Source of the DNA: Rhizopus sp. PT2906
Lineage: Eukaryota; Mucoromycota; Mucoromycetes; Mucorales; Rhizopodaceae
Length of the DNA: 64,000 nt
Direction of reading: 5' to 3'
NCBI GenBank assembly: GCA_025529335.1
Contig: JAMYHX010000014.1
Coordinates: 62,001 to 126,000 of the forward strand
The notes below the pieces were generated by a model, which saw only the letters and a program-made list of their open reading frames with translations, made no database searches and was not told the origin of the DNA. Below, one piece after another: positions 33,860 to 46,158 of this stretch (its first letter is position 1; the number at the start of each line of letters is the position of its first letter). The translations under genes were made by a program, and so were the position numbers.

Positions 33860-35297
33860 TTACATCAAGTTAACGTTGACGCTCTTTAATGCGTTAACAG
33901 CCCAGATTGGATACTTTGACTTGTCACCAAAATAATTATGGAAGAATTGTTTGATCCATGCAGGAAATTCATCTTTCTTGATGGCCTCCCTCATTTCTCG
34001 CATTAATCTCAGTTGGAAAGCAATATTATGAATAGACACAAGATGACATCCTACAGTGTCCTTTGTGATTATGTTTAAATGACAATAAGATCGTGTATAA
34101 TTCTTGCAGGTGGTGCACTCGCAGCCTTCTTCAATAGGTCCAAAATCAGTAGCATATTTCCCTGACTTAAGAGAAAGAGTGCCTTTCATTGTCAAAGCAT
34201 TACCAAATCGCTAATAGATGGTCAGTAAAGAGAACTTTAAATAGCAAATAAACTTACAGCAGTTCTAGTAGGGAAGACACAATCAAACATATCCACTCCC
34301 AATGCAACACATACAACCAAATCTTCAGCATATCTAATTGTCCTATTAATACCTCCCTGAATCATATAATCTTTTTTACCTTACCCAACGCCCATACAGT
34401 AGATTGGCTTGTTTTTTGGTAGCAGATCTGTGCAAAGTGTGACGCTAAATATAAAATTAGGACCTCTCCAGACATAGTTTATCAGCCAGACTTACATCCT
34501 CCAAAAGACATCCTTTTCTTCACCACCACTTAAACCACCTACTGCATATCCGGGTGTATCTCTCTTTACCATTTCTTCTACACATTTCTTTCTCAAGTTA
34601 ATATCCAGGCCGCCCTGGATGATGGCAAACAAGTTTTGACTGTCGGGCTTTTTGTGTGCCTTGATACAACGATCGAGCCAACGAATGGATCTCCACATAG
34701 CCTCTTCAACACGAGGTCCAGTCGTTAGAGAGGAAATAACATCGTCCAATTGCATCATGATATCAGCTCCAATGGTATTTTGAAGTTCAATAGAGTGCTC
34801 TGGCGTCAACATCATCAATGAACCGTCATGAGGAGACTGAAACTCGACCCCTTCTTCTGTGATTTTGGCTAGTTTTAACAGAGAGACCATTTGAAATCCA
34901 CCACTATCCTAGCGTTAGAAAAAGAAATGAGCACAGATGATATGATTAAGAAAAATATCTTACAGTCAATAAGTTACGTTTCCAGCTTTGAAATTTGTGA
35001 GCACCGCCTATGAGGTCCAAGGTTTCTTTTCCAGGTTTCAGTCCCTAAAAGAAAAAATTAGATAAAACAAAGCAAGAAAAGAGAGTGCAAATTTACCAAA
35101 TGATAAGTATTGTTTAACATTATTTGACAGTTTAACTCTTCAAGCTGATCAGGTAACATGCCCTTCATTGTGCCTTGAGTACCAACAGGCATAAATACAG
35201 GTGTATCAACAGGACCATGAGGTAAGGTCATTATTGACACTCTAGCCTTTGTTGTTGAGCATTTAGCTACAGTTTCAAAAGTAAGTGCACTCTTCAT
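33860..35297 (-). CDS. QTRT1: Queuine tRNA-ribosyltransferase, catalytic subunit
   Basis: Exchanges guanine 34 for queuine in the anticodon of Asp, Asn, His and Tyr tRNAs. Six exons on the minus strand: 35297..35097, 35044..34964, 34908..34496, 34444..34385, 34333..34258, 34210..33860; 393 residues, similar to human QTRT1 (403). Motifs: MPVGTQGTMKG, LNNTYHLGLKPG, DSGGFQMVSL (first Asp), FAIIQGGLD, GYAVGGLSGGE, and MFDCVFPTRTARFG, containing the catalytic Asp. The zinc site is CECTTC plus a later Cys/His. It resembles the eukaryotic catalytic subunit, which works with QTRT2; no QTRT2 is seen here. Budding yeast lacks this enzyme. It is divergent from FCF1, with 193 nt between starts. Confidence 0.96.
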
Positions 35298-35490
35298 CTT
35301 CACAAGGGATCTTATGCTGTCTTTTAGTAGTGGAGACACTTTTTCTAATAAAGAAAAAAAAAATAGAAAGGACAATTCGGTCCCTTGATTGACCCAGAGT
35401 GGCTGTCACGGTAGCAGTCACAACTAAGATTTTCAATGAATAATCCATCCTAACTTTTTTCTCTTTTCTTAATCTCTAGAATATAACAAG

Positions 35491-36287
35491 ATGGTAAAGA
35501 CTACGAAATGAAGAGATTGATTGGCAAATTAAACCATGTTTACTTTAGGGAAAACAAAGAACAACAAGAAAGTTTGCTGTAATGAAGCGCATGATTAGCA
35601 ACAATGACACTCGATTGTAATAATCAATAAAAAACAAAAAAAAAAAACAATAGATCTAATACATATTTTTATTAGAAAGGAAGCTAAAGAGAAACAAAAG
35701 AAAAAGGAAGAAAAGAAGGAAGAAAAATCAGTTCGCCATATGTATGTGAATAAGATCCATAGTGACTTTATATCTAACTAGTTTCTAGTCCTCAAGTGGC
35801 CTCCTCCATGTTCTTTCAATATAATACAGCACTTGGCCCTCCATACCATGTTTTGGTAGATACTAACTTTATCAACTTTTCTATTCAAAACAAGCTGGAA
35901 CTTGTCAAGTCAATGATGGATTGTTTATATGCCAAATCTATTCCTTGTATTACAGACTGTGTTATGGCGGAATTAGAGAAATTAGGTCCAAAATACCGTA
36001 TTGCGTTAAAGTAAGTAGCATAGAGAAATAATTTTCAGTTGAACTCAATCATTCTTAGGATCGCACGAGATCCTCGATTTGAAAGACTTCCTTGTAGTCA
36101 TAAAGGTACATATGCAGATGATTGCTTAGTGGATCGAGTCATGCAACACAAGTGTTATATTGTCGCTACCTGTGATCGTGACCTAAAGCGTCGTATACGT
36201 AAAGTGCCTGGTATTCCCATTATGTATATTGCTAATCATAAGTATGCGATTGAACGTCTTCCTGAATTCGGTACAAACGCACAGTAA
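35491..36287 (+). CDS. FCF1: rRNA-processing endonuclease FCF1 (UTP24), PIN domain
   Basis: Nucleolar PIN-domain nuclease of the small-subunit processome that cuts pre-rRNA at early sites. Five exons: 35491..35493, 35549..35616, 35676..35741, 35789..36010, 36059..36287; 195 residues (human 198). The first exon is the ATG alone; exon 2 begins GKQRT and gives the conserved basic N-terminus with KFAVMKRMI. The PIN acidic residues are visible in LVDTNFINF, DCVMAELEKLG, YADDCLVDRV and ATCDRDLKRRIR. Further conserved segments are FFQYNTALGPPYHVL and LPCSHKGTYADD. Starting elsewhere would lose the basic N-terminal block. Confidence 0.95.
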
Positions 36288-36443
36288 AAAGATCATTTAT
36301 TCATACACAATAAATATAAAGCATTTTGCATTTTCTAAAAAAGGAAATAAAAGTGACGTTGAGTAGTATCCATATTTGGAAATTATGTAAGATATAGAAA
36401 GAGGAAGGAAAGAGGGCATAATTTTTCTTTTTCTTTAAAAAAA

Positions 36444-37412
36444 ATGTCAAATACGACAGATATGAATCGTACTGCCTTGATATTTGGAGCAACAGGTGTG
36501 ATTAATAATAATGTTACACTTACGATTCTATAAAAGAGATGAATAGGTGCTGTTGGTAAACAACTTTTGGTGGATGTATTAAAAAACGGGTCTTATAGCA
36601 AGGTTATCGCGGCTGGAAGACGTCCAGTCGATATAGATGCCAGTGTCCCTCAGGATAAACTTGTAAGAATATCTATCTTTCATATAACACATGACTAAAT
36701 GAAGACATTGAAAGGTTCAAAAGACAATTAATTTTGAAAAGCTTGACGATCACCGAGAAGACTTTAGAAATGTTTCGTAAGGACATATTTATTGCTTACT
36801 GTGGATATACTAACTCTTAAAGAAAGTGACGTATATTGCTGTCTTGGAACCACACATGCAGATGCAGGAAGTGCTGAAGAGTTTACCAAGATAGACCAGG
36901 AATACGTTGTTCAGTCTGCCAAGGTTGTTGCTGAAGAAAACAAGCCAACAGATGGTTCTTTATCACCAGTACATTTCTTGTATTGCTCTTCAATGGTAAT
37001 ATAACCAGTACAGTTTAATAATATCACATTGACATGTCTTTTGATTTGTATATAGAATGCAGACAAACACTCCATGTTCTTGTATACCAAGAGCAAAGGC
37101 CAAACAGAGGAAAGAATAAAAGATGTAGGATTCGAAAGAGTCTCTATATTCCGTCCAGGCCTCTTGAAGCTTGTCGAATCACGTCCAAGGAGCAGACCAT
37201 TGGAAACAGTTGCTCTGGCTATATTCCCTGCAATCAATAATTTCTTTGGACTCAACAAGGTGAACTCGGTAGATACTGTTGGTAGTGTTATGCGTAAAGT
37301 AGCAGAAGACAAGTCAATCAAACCTTCAGTAGCCAAGAATGTCGAGACTACAGCAAAGGGAACCACATCCTATACATTCACAAGTGATGATATTGAACAT
37401 ATAAATCATTAA
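36444..37412 (+). CDS. FMP52: NAD(P)-binding Rossmann protein, HTATIP2/FMP52-like
   Basis: Atypical short-chain dehydrogenase of the TIP30 (HTATIP2) family; the fungal member Fmp52 is mitochondrial. Five exons (36444..36495, 36547..36662, 36715..36776, 36827..36995, 37056..37412) encode 251 residues. The dinucleotide motif GATGAVGKQLL is split by intron 1. Further features are AAGRRPVD, DVYCCLGTTHADAGS, YCSSM and the YTKSKG catalytic Tyr-Lys motif (YxxxK), with RPGLL after it. The acceptor of exon 4 (AAG before tgacg) was chosen because it restores DVYCCLGTT. Its reaction is unknown. SRP14 begins only 74 nt downstream on the same strand. Confidence 0.86.
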
Positions 37413-37486
37413 TCGTTAGGCGGAAGTAATAAATTTGCAGTGATTGCTTTTTTTTTTGTTCTTTTTTATATAATATTTGTGTATAA

Positions 37487-38027
37487 ATGAAGGAATTAGA
37501 ACCTTTAACTGTAAGCTCCCTTCTCATTGTGAATAATTGTAAACATATTGATCACTTTACATTCAGTTTACTGTCGAACTCGGTCAATTTTATGAAAAAG
37601 CAAAAACAGCAGGCAATGTCTCTGTTACGATGAAAAGAAGTAAAAAAAAAAAGCTCTAGTGTATACACACACTTACTATCATCATCAAGTACTCACATAT
37701 ATATATTTAAAAAGTGACGGCAAAGAGACTGATTAGAGCTTCCAAAGTTAAAAAGGAGATGCCTAAAGGCGGTGATGCCGTTGTGAATAATAGCAACAAT
37801 AGTGATGTTCAGTATCCTTGTTTAGTTCGTGCAGTTTACAAAAACCAAAAGATTAGCACTATTGTAAGATAAAAGAAAGATATTAAATGTGTACTAACAT
37901 GTATTTATAGGTGGCGCCAGAAGACTTTCAAAAGTTCCAAAATGCCTATGGCACAGTTTTAAGAGCATACATGGATACTCTGAAAAAGAAAGACCGTTCT
38001 AAAAAAGTAAAGAAGGTTTCGAAATAA
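37487..38027 (+). CDS. SRP14: Signal recognition particle 14 kDa protein
   Basis: RNA-binding subunit of the SRP Alu domain that pauses translation of secretory proteins; works as a heterodimer with SRP9 (or its fungal equivalent). Four exons: 37487..37510, 37567..37639, 37715..37863, 37911..38027; 120 residues. Conserved features are LGQFYEKAKTAGNVSVTMKR at the N-terminus, CLVRAVYKNQKISTIV, and DFQKFQNAYGTVLRAYMDTLKKKD, followed by a Lys-rich tail. The loop between exons 2 and 3 contains an Asn/Ser-rich insertion, where this loop is variable in the family. Confidence 0.9.
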
Positions 38028-38462
38028 ACAGAATGCATGTGTATTAGACAATTATCTTTACTGCGATCATGTATACAGTCATTCCACTGTATTGACATTA
38101 TTTTTGATAACAAAGAGATGGGGCAAAGAAACAACAAGTTTCATAAAGTTATTTTGATTGAGATCTACAAAAGTGTATTCAAAATTAAACAAGTTCAGTT
38201 ACGACTCGCCAACTGTTATCATAATTCTCTTGAATAAGTAGCTGCTTCACACACTGTCATAATGCAATATCTGCTATTGGCGTGGTTAATGTAAGCATGA
38301 AAGGACCCGGAAACATAATATATATATATATATATAGACTACAGAAATAAAAAGCATCCGAGGATAGATTTCTGCTCCCAAAGTACTACATCTGATTGAT
38401 AACTGTAATTCATTAACAGCACTATGGACATTAGGGACAAATTTTCCAAAACGTAAAGATTC
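38028..38462. other. Intergenic region beside transposase relic
   Basis: 3' flank of SRP14, an (AT)n run near 38320, and sequence with many stops in all frames. No gene is supported. Confidence 0.45.
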
Positions 38463-38623
38463 TTTATTATTATGGACAACGCTCCAATTCATGTTCCTGT
38501 ACTAAATAATCCCAAACTTATAAAGAGATTATACGCCCTCATTATTCACCAGAATTGCATCCATGCGGCAGTAGAGAAAGTGTACCCAAGTCAGATATAA
38601 AGTGTACCAAGGTCAAAGGATAA
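38463..38623 (+). pseudogene. Tc1/mariner-type DDE transposase fragment
   Basis: The frame from 38463 reads FIIMDNAPIHVPVL, the second catalytic Asp region of IS630/Tc1/mariner transposases (DNAxxH). After a one-base shift near 38545 the translation resumes as PHYSPELHPCG, matching the PPYSPxLNPIE block before the third acidic residue, and then a KVKSD-like tail ending in TKVKG and a stop. Only this C-terminal part is recognisable. The frameshift and loss of the NPIE acidic residue show a dead relic. Boundaries are approximate. Confidence 0.7.
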
Positions 38624-38844
38624 CCCTGGATGATCTTTATTCATCAAACCATAAGTTTGATATCAGTTTAGCCTCAGAGTGACTCAGTATTTAAATAAAC
38701 GAGTCAAGAGAAAAGCGCGAAGAAAGGGAGAACAACGGTAACCACGAAGTTTTTTTTTTTTTTTTTTCAAATGAGTATTTTTCTAATTGACTTCATTTTC
38801 TCTTTGGAAGAAGCGATCTGTTTTTTTTTTTTAAACCTTTTTAT

Positions 38845-40158
38845 TTAAGAATGAAGGACTTGTTGCATAGATACAAATTGACATTGAAATGAAGGTGTGG
38901 TAAAAGGAGGGTATAGATGATGCATATAGGAAGTACTATCAGGGGAGTCAAAGGTATATTTCTGTGTTTGGTTGTTGGCATCTATCTTTATGTCAAGGGC
39001 AGCCGTGGTAATGGGATCACTGACAAGCCATGGAACAAGTTGCGGGACAGTAGGGAATGACGTATTATCTTCATTGTATAGATGACTACCGTAGATATCT
39101 TGGTCCAAGTATGGGAGATCTGGCAAGGAACTATTGTCTGAGATGGATTCAAATCCAAAAGAGGGAAATAAAGACAATGTTGGTGTACCCATCACCATGC
39201 AATCATCCACATGTTGAATTGAGTTACTGGCAATAGTTGAAAGTGACGATGATCTCACTGTGCGACATCGTTTACCAAGGTGTCTCGTTTCCACACAACT
39301 GACGTCAACTGCAGAATCATCATCCGAGTCGCTTGAGTCGCTCACAGAGTCCAAGAGTCTCTTTTGATGTGCCTTGCTTTCGTCCTCTGGTGTATTGCTT
39401 ACTATACGGAAAGTAGCATAAAGAGGCATGCCTTCGTCGGGAGATGTTTCTTGACAGTTGACCCGAGGAGTCAGAGCTGGTGTAACTGCCGGCATATCGC
39501 TTTTATAATAACAAGCGCCTTTTCTACTAGTTCCCAATTCCATCGTAAGACCGATATCATGGTACTTCTTACTATGATGTCCCCCTTCTTGCGTCAAGTT
39601 ATCGATAAAGATCTGCTCTGAACCTGGAACTAAGGTCCAATAAGAGCCTTTGCCTGGATTCGTCTGAGTAGGTCGACGCTCAATTTTTTGAAACCACTTC
39701 TTGTTTAACGATAAATTATGTCGGATAGAGTTCTTTTGTGTTGATTAGCCAAACAAATGATGGACGCGCTTTTTCCAAAATAAGATGCTTACCTGCCATC
39801 CACCTTTTCCAATGGTGTAGACTGGATAGTTTTCGGAAATCCAGACATAGATATCATTCAAGGTAAGACGGCCAAACTTGCTACAAAGGATAGCATGGGC
39901 GATCAAAGTAGCGTAAGAATAAGGTGGTCTTTCATTTGCGCAGCTCGGCTTCCACCAGGGAATGATTTGTTTGGGCCAATGGGGCCGTGATTTGGCTAGG
40001 CAATTATCAATGTCTTCATCGTTCTCTTGCATCCCGATTGATTCCATCTTGATCTTTAGTTCCTGGTCTTTAGGAGCTCTTGATATACACTGACGACGAT
40101 CGGTCCTTTTACGTTGAGTATTGACGGCTTGTGATATATTTTGACAGGTCTTTGTCAT
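38845..40158 (-). CDS. Forkhead transcription factor
   Basis: Two exons on the minus strand, 40158..39793 and 39732..38845, give 417 residues. The forkhead domain spans the splice junction: RPPYSYATLIAHAILCSK, LTLNDIYVWISENYP and GGWQNSIRHNLSLNKKWF, then GKGSYWTL. These form helices H1-H3 and wing 1; the intron falls in front of NSIRHNLSLN, the DNA-recognition helix, at a position often used in forkhead genes. The C-terminal 250 residues are Ser/Asp/Pro-rich with acidic runs, a likely activation region. Fungal forkhead factors control cell cycle, morphogenesis or ribosomal genes; the subtype is not clear from sequence. Confidence 0.93.
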
Positions 40159-40985
40159 TATGAACTACAAGTATGTACAATTGAAAGAGAGAATGTATAC
40201 AAATATTTATATCGTACAATAAGGAAAAAAAAAAAAAAGACAAGAAAAGGATCAATAGTTGATCTTTTTATAATCTAAATAAAAAACTCAGAACATGATC
40301 TTCCTTGTCATCTAATGTGCTTCGTATAGCGTGCTTCGTTTGTGATATCTTTTTAACCATGCGTTTCATCATTATACACTGACATAATACCATTGAACTA
40401 TTCATGCTACGCTATCACGGGCAATGTTTTCTTGGAAACATGATCACATCCTATTTTGACACATAAATTGTGGCCCAAGCGAATAACAAAAAAAGGAGGG
40501 GGGGGCAAAGTTTATGCCTATAAAATGTAGTACAATACATTCAATGGTATGTAGTACATCTTCGGTACTTTATCCTTTTATGCAAAACAAGACGAATAAC
40601 GATCCATTCCATCATCTGCTCATTTTCCCTTACTTTATGAGTTTAATGAAGTTTTATTCCAGCTTTTTCGTGCGCAACATTAGAAAGTGTAATTCCTTGT
40701 TTGTGTAAATGAGAAAAATAAAAACTTTAGGATTTGTATAACTTTCTGTTTCACCGTGGCTTCTCTCCTTTATTTTCTCATATTATGTACATACTAGCTG
40801 AGATGACACCATTCTAACAACTTGCTCTTTTAAGCAACCTCATCTACTATATCATTATTTTTGATTCTTTAAAAAAAAAGCTTGTGTGATCGAGATTCAT
40901 TTAATCCAGATAAGCGGGTAAGAATAAAGTTTTGTTTTGCCCGTGTGAAAAGGAGGAGAGGCTCTGGAACACATGTATTTTTTAT
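40159..40985. other. Intergenic region
   Basis: Forkhead gene promoter and the 3' flank of the branching enzyme. AT-rich; only a short hydrophobic frame at 40514..40708 without support. Confidence 0.5.
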
Positions 40986-43400
40986 TTAATCTCTGGCTAA
41001 AAGTAAACAAGTACGGCTAGGAATATACACCTGCAACCAGTTAGGTCTATTATCCCAGCTCTCGGGTGTCGTAAAGAATTCTGAATTGTTATCAACTCTG
41101 CCATGTCCGAGGTACTGCTTATCATCAGAATTCAACACAATCTTGTACTTTCCAGGTGCACCAACACCTATACGATAATCAGGGAATGATTGAGTAGGAT
41201 GGAAATTGAAAATGAAGACCACATCAGCACGTTCAAAGACGATCACTTTATCCTCTTCGTGTTTGCGAGAGACATAAGCTTGTGGTGCATGTAACCAGCC
41301 ATACTTTTCTTCAGTCAACTGCATACTACGGTCCCATTCGTTCAGGTACTTGTAGCGCAGCAAGTGGTCATCGACAAGATTCCATTGACGACGAGCATAT
41401 TGGAAACTTGAATCATTACCTGCTCGAGGAAAGTCAAGCCATTCGGGATGACCGAACTCATTTCCTTCAAAATTCAGATAACCTTCTCCGCCAAGACCGT
41501 GCGTGATCATTCTAAAATAAAAAAATATGCATTATTACCTCCCATTTTTTTTAAAAAAAAAATAAAGCATTCACCTTATCATTTTATGCAGCGCCATGCC
41601 ACGATCGATAATGGGCGTAAGAGGGGTCAAGTCGCTCATGTTTGTATACATTTCTTTATCCATCAACCAAAAGGCAAGTGTCTTATCACCTACAAGAGCC
41701 TGATCGTGTGATTCGCAGTAACCGATCGTGTTTTCCAAATAGCGGCGATTGGTAAGTATGTGAACGATATGACCCATCTTCCAATCCTCATCAGACTCTT
41801 CCTTTAGTAATTTAATCCACATATCAGGAATAGCCATAGCAAGTCTATAATCAAATCCAAGACCACCTTCGCGAACAGGTCGACATGAACCAGGCATACC
41901 AGAGACATCTAATAAGAAAAATAAATAACAAATTCCCTTGAAAGCTTGTTACTTTATACCTTCTGCAATCGTTACTACGTCAGGATACATTTCATGTAAA
42001 TAATTGTTGGCCAATTGAACATACATCACTCCTTCATCGTCGACATTGTCACCAAAGTATTCATGATAATTTCCTGAAAATCCGTATCCGATACCATGGT
42101 GCTTATAAAGCATTGAAGTAACACCGTCAAATCTGAAACCATCAAACTGGTAGACGTCCATCCAATATCTTAGATTAGACATAAGGAAGCGCAAGACCTC
42201 GTAGCTACCATAATTGAATAATCGAGAGTCCCAGAGGTCATGACGTCCTTTACCTCCTTCATGGAAGTAGCAGTGATCCGAACCATCAAACATGTTGAGG
42301 CCGTCCGCGACATTCTTACAAGCGTGCGAGTGAACCAAATCCAGTAGGACGGTGATACCCAGGCCGTGTGCAGTATCGATAAGCTCTTTAAGATCTTCTG
42401 GTGTACCGTAACGACTGGAGGGGGCAAAGAATGAGGTAACTTGGTATCCAAAGGACGCGTAATACGCATGTTCCATCACAGCCATCAGTTGAATCGTATT
42501 GTATCCAGCGTAGGCGATACGAGGAAGAACGTTTTGTGTAAATTCCTTGTAGGTTGCGCAACGGGGCTCGGGAGATGAGATGCCAACTATGACACGTCTC
42601 CATTAAAAAAAGAAAGAGAGTCATTATTATTACTACTTACCATGAGCTTCATACACGCGAATGGATTCTGGTCTTCTTGGTCTAGGATTCTTAAACTTGT
42701 ATTTCTTTTCTGGATTCCAAAAGATAGCATCATAGGTTGCACTAACATTAAGATCTTGAGTAACGTAGTTGATCCAGGCTGGAAGTCTGTAAATGCGTTC
42801 TCCTGTATGAGGCATTGTCATAGTGATCTAATATTTGTTAAACCATCTCTATCTCTCTACCTCTTTTGTGTATTTTACCTTCACTTTACTGCCGTGTGGG
42901 ATAGCAACCTTACCATCTTTGGTTGGCTCCACCAGAATCTCAAACACACCAAACTCGTTTCGTGTCATAACATGAGCATTTACGTCCCAGTTATCTAATA
43001 TAAAGTTTAATATATAGAAAGAAAAAAAAAAGAAAGATAAAATCACATACTAAAGTCGCCTACTAAGCTAGCAGTTACCGCATTAGGCGCCCATTCTCGA
43101 TACATGACACTGTTGTCCTCGAGAATATTAAACCCATAGTATTCGTAACCTTTAGTAAATTCTTCATAACCCAATGTAGTCTTTATCATATCATCATATT
43201 TTAAAAAGGTAGCATATCTACAACGAAAAAAAATCAGATGCTCAGTCGTTACTACTCTGCTTTGTTTACCTTTCGCGGAGTGCATCGTTGAAGGGAGCTA
43301 ACCAAGGATCAAGTACGGATAGACCAGTACCATCAGCAGGCATCTCCAAGACGCGTCCAGGCTCGACTTGTGATTTAAAAACGGGGACTTGAGAGGCCAT
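40986..43400 (-). CDS. GLC3: 1,4-alpha-glucan (glycogen) branching enzyme
   Basis: Creates alpha-1,6 branches in glycogen. Seven exons on the minus strand: 43400..43270, 43217..43051, 42994..42879, 42827..42641, 42586..41960, 41908..41575, 41511..40986; 695 residues, close to yeast Glc3 (704) and human GBE1 (702). The N-terminal CBM48 includes YREWAPNAVTASLVGDFNNWD. The GH13 barrel follows with YEAHVGISS, VLLDLVHSH, DGFRFDGVTSM (nucleophile Asp), TIAEDVSGMPG (acid/base Glu) and YCESHDQAL (transition-state Asp). The all-beta C-domain ends the protein. All catalytic residues are present. The gene is divergent from the Yrb30-like gene, with 143 nt between start codons. Confidence 0.97.
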
Positions 43401-43543
43401 GACTTTTTTATTACAAGAAAGAAAAAAGAAAGAGAAAAAGAAAGGTAAGATTCGTGTAAAGAAGCGGGTAAAATGCTTTAAACTCAGTGTCGAACAAATT
43501 ATTCATGCATGACGTTTTACTGCTCTTTTTTTTATTGTTGCCA

Positions 43544-44723
43544 ATGTCGAGTTTAGAGGACATCTTTGGAAAATTGGCTTTGACAACAGTTACAACTGTG
43601 TCAAGGATTGCACTGAGTCATGCGACAAATGCTGCCATAGTAATGTCATTATTCTCCCTTTTTATTATTTTTATTATTAATGGTTTGTACAATTGTAGCG
43701 TAATGTCACTTCATATATATCAACCCAACTTCCCAAAAACAAACAAGCATCAAACGAGATTCGTACTTTACAAAGGCAACTGGACTTGAAAGTCAAGAAT
43801 CTAAAGGCAAGCTTATTGGAAGGGATATACAGAACAAAGGGGGGCTAACGTTTCGATAGCCAACAATTGATATCATTGCCAAAAGTGTAGCCAACGGCAA
43901 CGAAGACTTGGAACCAGCATTGGAAATGTGCAACGATTTGAAGCGAGATATTGACAACTTTGCAAACCAAGTTGACACAATTAAAGAACCAGAACAAGTC
44001 AAACACCAGCTGAAAAGGTTACTAGCAAATATAGACGACGCCATTCCTTCCCTTCATTTGGCCCTACGAAGTATCGAAAATCAATTGGGTAGAACCACCG
44101 TATCGCCATCCCGACTGGTCCGAGCCTCCTCTGTGCTGAACAATGACAGCAAGACATTCGCGCTCAAGCTTTACTCTTTATTTACAGCTAATCAACGTGA
44201 TGCCTCTGCTTATGCGTTTACATGGAAAGAAGAATTTCACAAGTGTAAATTGACCGTGTCCAAAAAGGACTGGAACCGTACGTTGGTCATACAAGAGGAT
44301 TTGAACGATGGGTTGTATCACGAAGAAGACGAAGAGGGTAAGAAGATGACCATTGAGATTGAAAATATCGAACGAATGTACTATACCCAAAGCGGTGAGC
44401 TGCTCAACATTGAAGATGCAAAGACCTCTGTGCTTGTACTCAAAGTGCTTAAAGAGAAAAAGAATGAAAAGGAGGAAGAAAACAAGGTGGAGACTAAGCA
44501 AACAGCCCCTGAGATTATAAAGGAAGAACTGAGAACAGCAAATTGGTATGCATTTGGATTATGGAACGACGATGACGATGATGAACAAGATACAAAAGTG
44601 AAAAAGGATACAGCTGATATATTACTACTTGAGTCAGTGATCAAGCTATGTTCATTAGAAGCGAAAGAGCAAATGAGTCACCTTGAGGCCTCTGATGAAT
44701 TGATTCAACTTTACATGACTTAA
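43544..44723 (+). CDS. YRB30: RanGTP-binding protein, Yrb30-like
   Basis: Three exons, 43544..43639, 43699..43806 and 43860..44723, give 355 residues. The N-terminal 110 residues (FGKLALTTVTTVSRIALSHA, then IIAKSVANGNEDLEPAL and LKRDIDNFANQV) follow the pattern of the fungal Yrb30 family, which binds RanGTP and blocks its hydrolysis. The rest contains a long acidic/Lys-rich region (EEDEEGKK, NDDDDDEQD). The second intron (43807..43859) needs a GC donor (GCAAGC) because reading on gives a stop after 11 codons. An in-frame upstream ATG at about 43487 would add a hydrophobic run and is less likely. Confidence 0.78.
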
Positions 44724-44912
44724 AAAAAATAATAAAGGTCACTTTTCAAATATATTTATGCAAAATAGAAACAATTTCCCATGTTATTACCAGAGCAGCC
44801 GTGTGGATAATTCACATGTTGTACACATACACACACACACACACATATAGAAAGGGAAACAAGTGAAAAGATCACCCCTTTTTTCGTTCTTTTTTTTTTC
44901 TCTTGCATTTTA

Positions 44913-46123
44913 ATGCAGTTTCCAGAAGATTTGGTCATTCTTCCTCTTGAAAGTAAAGTTCTTTTGCCTTCAGTTGTCTTGCGGCTCACCATACGCGGAA
45001 AAGAAGCAAGTGAATTGGTCAAAACTTACTTTAAACATTCCCAGAACTCTAGTATTTATATTGCCTGCATTCCACTCCTTCCCTTTAAAAAGAAAGAGAC
45101 AAATCCCGATGTGGCAATGAATATTGCAAGCCAAGCACCTCAGGTACCAGTAACGCCTACAGTAAATCCAGACGGCATCAAAGAAGATGGACTCATCCTC
45201 TGGAAGGACAAGAAAAGACTGATGAAGTACGGCTGTGTTGCTCGCATCACGCGCGTGCAACGATCAGGAACGAATCTTTTTGGTGTCTTTGTCGAAGGTC
45301 TTGGACGCTTTAGAGTAAACCAAGTGTATGAGCGAGACCTACCGCCTGCCAAGCACTGGGCGAACGTATCGTATTACCCAGACATAATTGACGCGGATGA
45401 TCACGATATTGAGAAATTCAAAGAATTAGGTCAAGCCTTTGTTTCAAGGATGCGTAAATTAAAGCTACCGGATGCATTATTGGAGCCATTGACGAAGCTG
45501 GTGAATAATAAACCGGTTCCCTTCTTAGTCGATCTGTTTTCATCATTGATTGAAACAACATTTGAGGAAAAGCTAAAGATGCTGTCGAGTCCTACATTGA
45601 AATGTCGAATCCATATGATGAATGATTGGATCATACGACAACTCCACGTTTTGCAGCTCACGGATACGATCGGTATGGGTGTTGAGGGTAGTCTAAGCAA
45701 GCGGCAACGCGAGTTTTATCTTCGACAACAACTAGAGGCTATTCAGGAAGAATTAAAAGGCAATAGTCGCTCGGAGTCGTTGATAGCAGAAGGAGATGAA
45801 CTGTCTGATCTATGCAAGAAACTTGCAGAAGCTCGGTTACCAAATGATGCGCTCATTGCTGCACAAAGAGAACTTAAGCGTATGAAGCATCTTCAGCCTG
45901 CTTCTTCTGAGTATGGGGTTGCTAGACACTACTTGGAATGGATGTCCGATCTTCCATGGAATCAATTTACGCAGGACAATTTGAACTTACAAAAGGTCAA
46001 GCATGTGCTGGATAGCGATCATTTTGGCTTGAACATTGTCAAGAAGAGAATTATTGAGTATCTATCGGTTATAAAGGTTAAGGATGATCTTAAAGCACCT
46101 ATCCTATGTTTAGTTGGTCCTGT

Positions 46124-46158
<35 letters not shown>

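Noticed and set aside
41282..41711. Plus-strand frames opposite the branching enzyme
   Set aside because: Antisense shadows of a well-supported gene.
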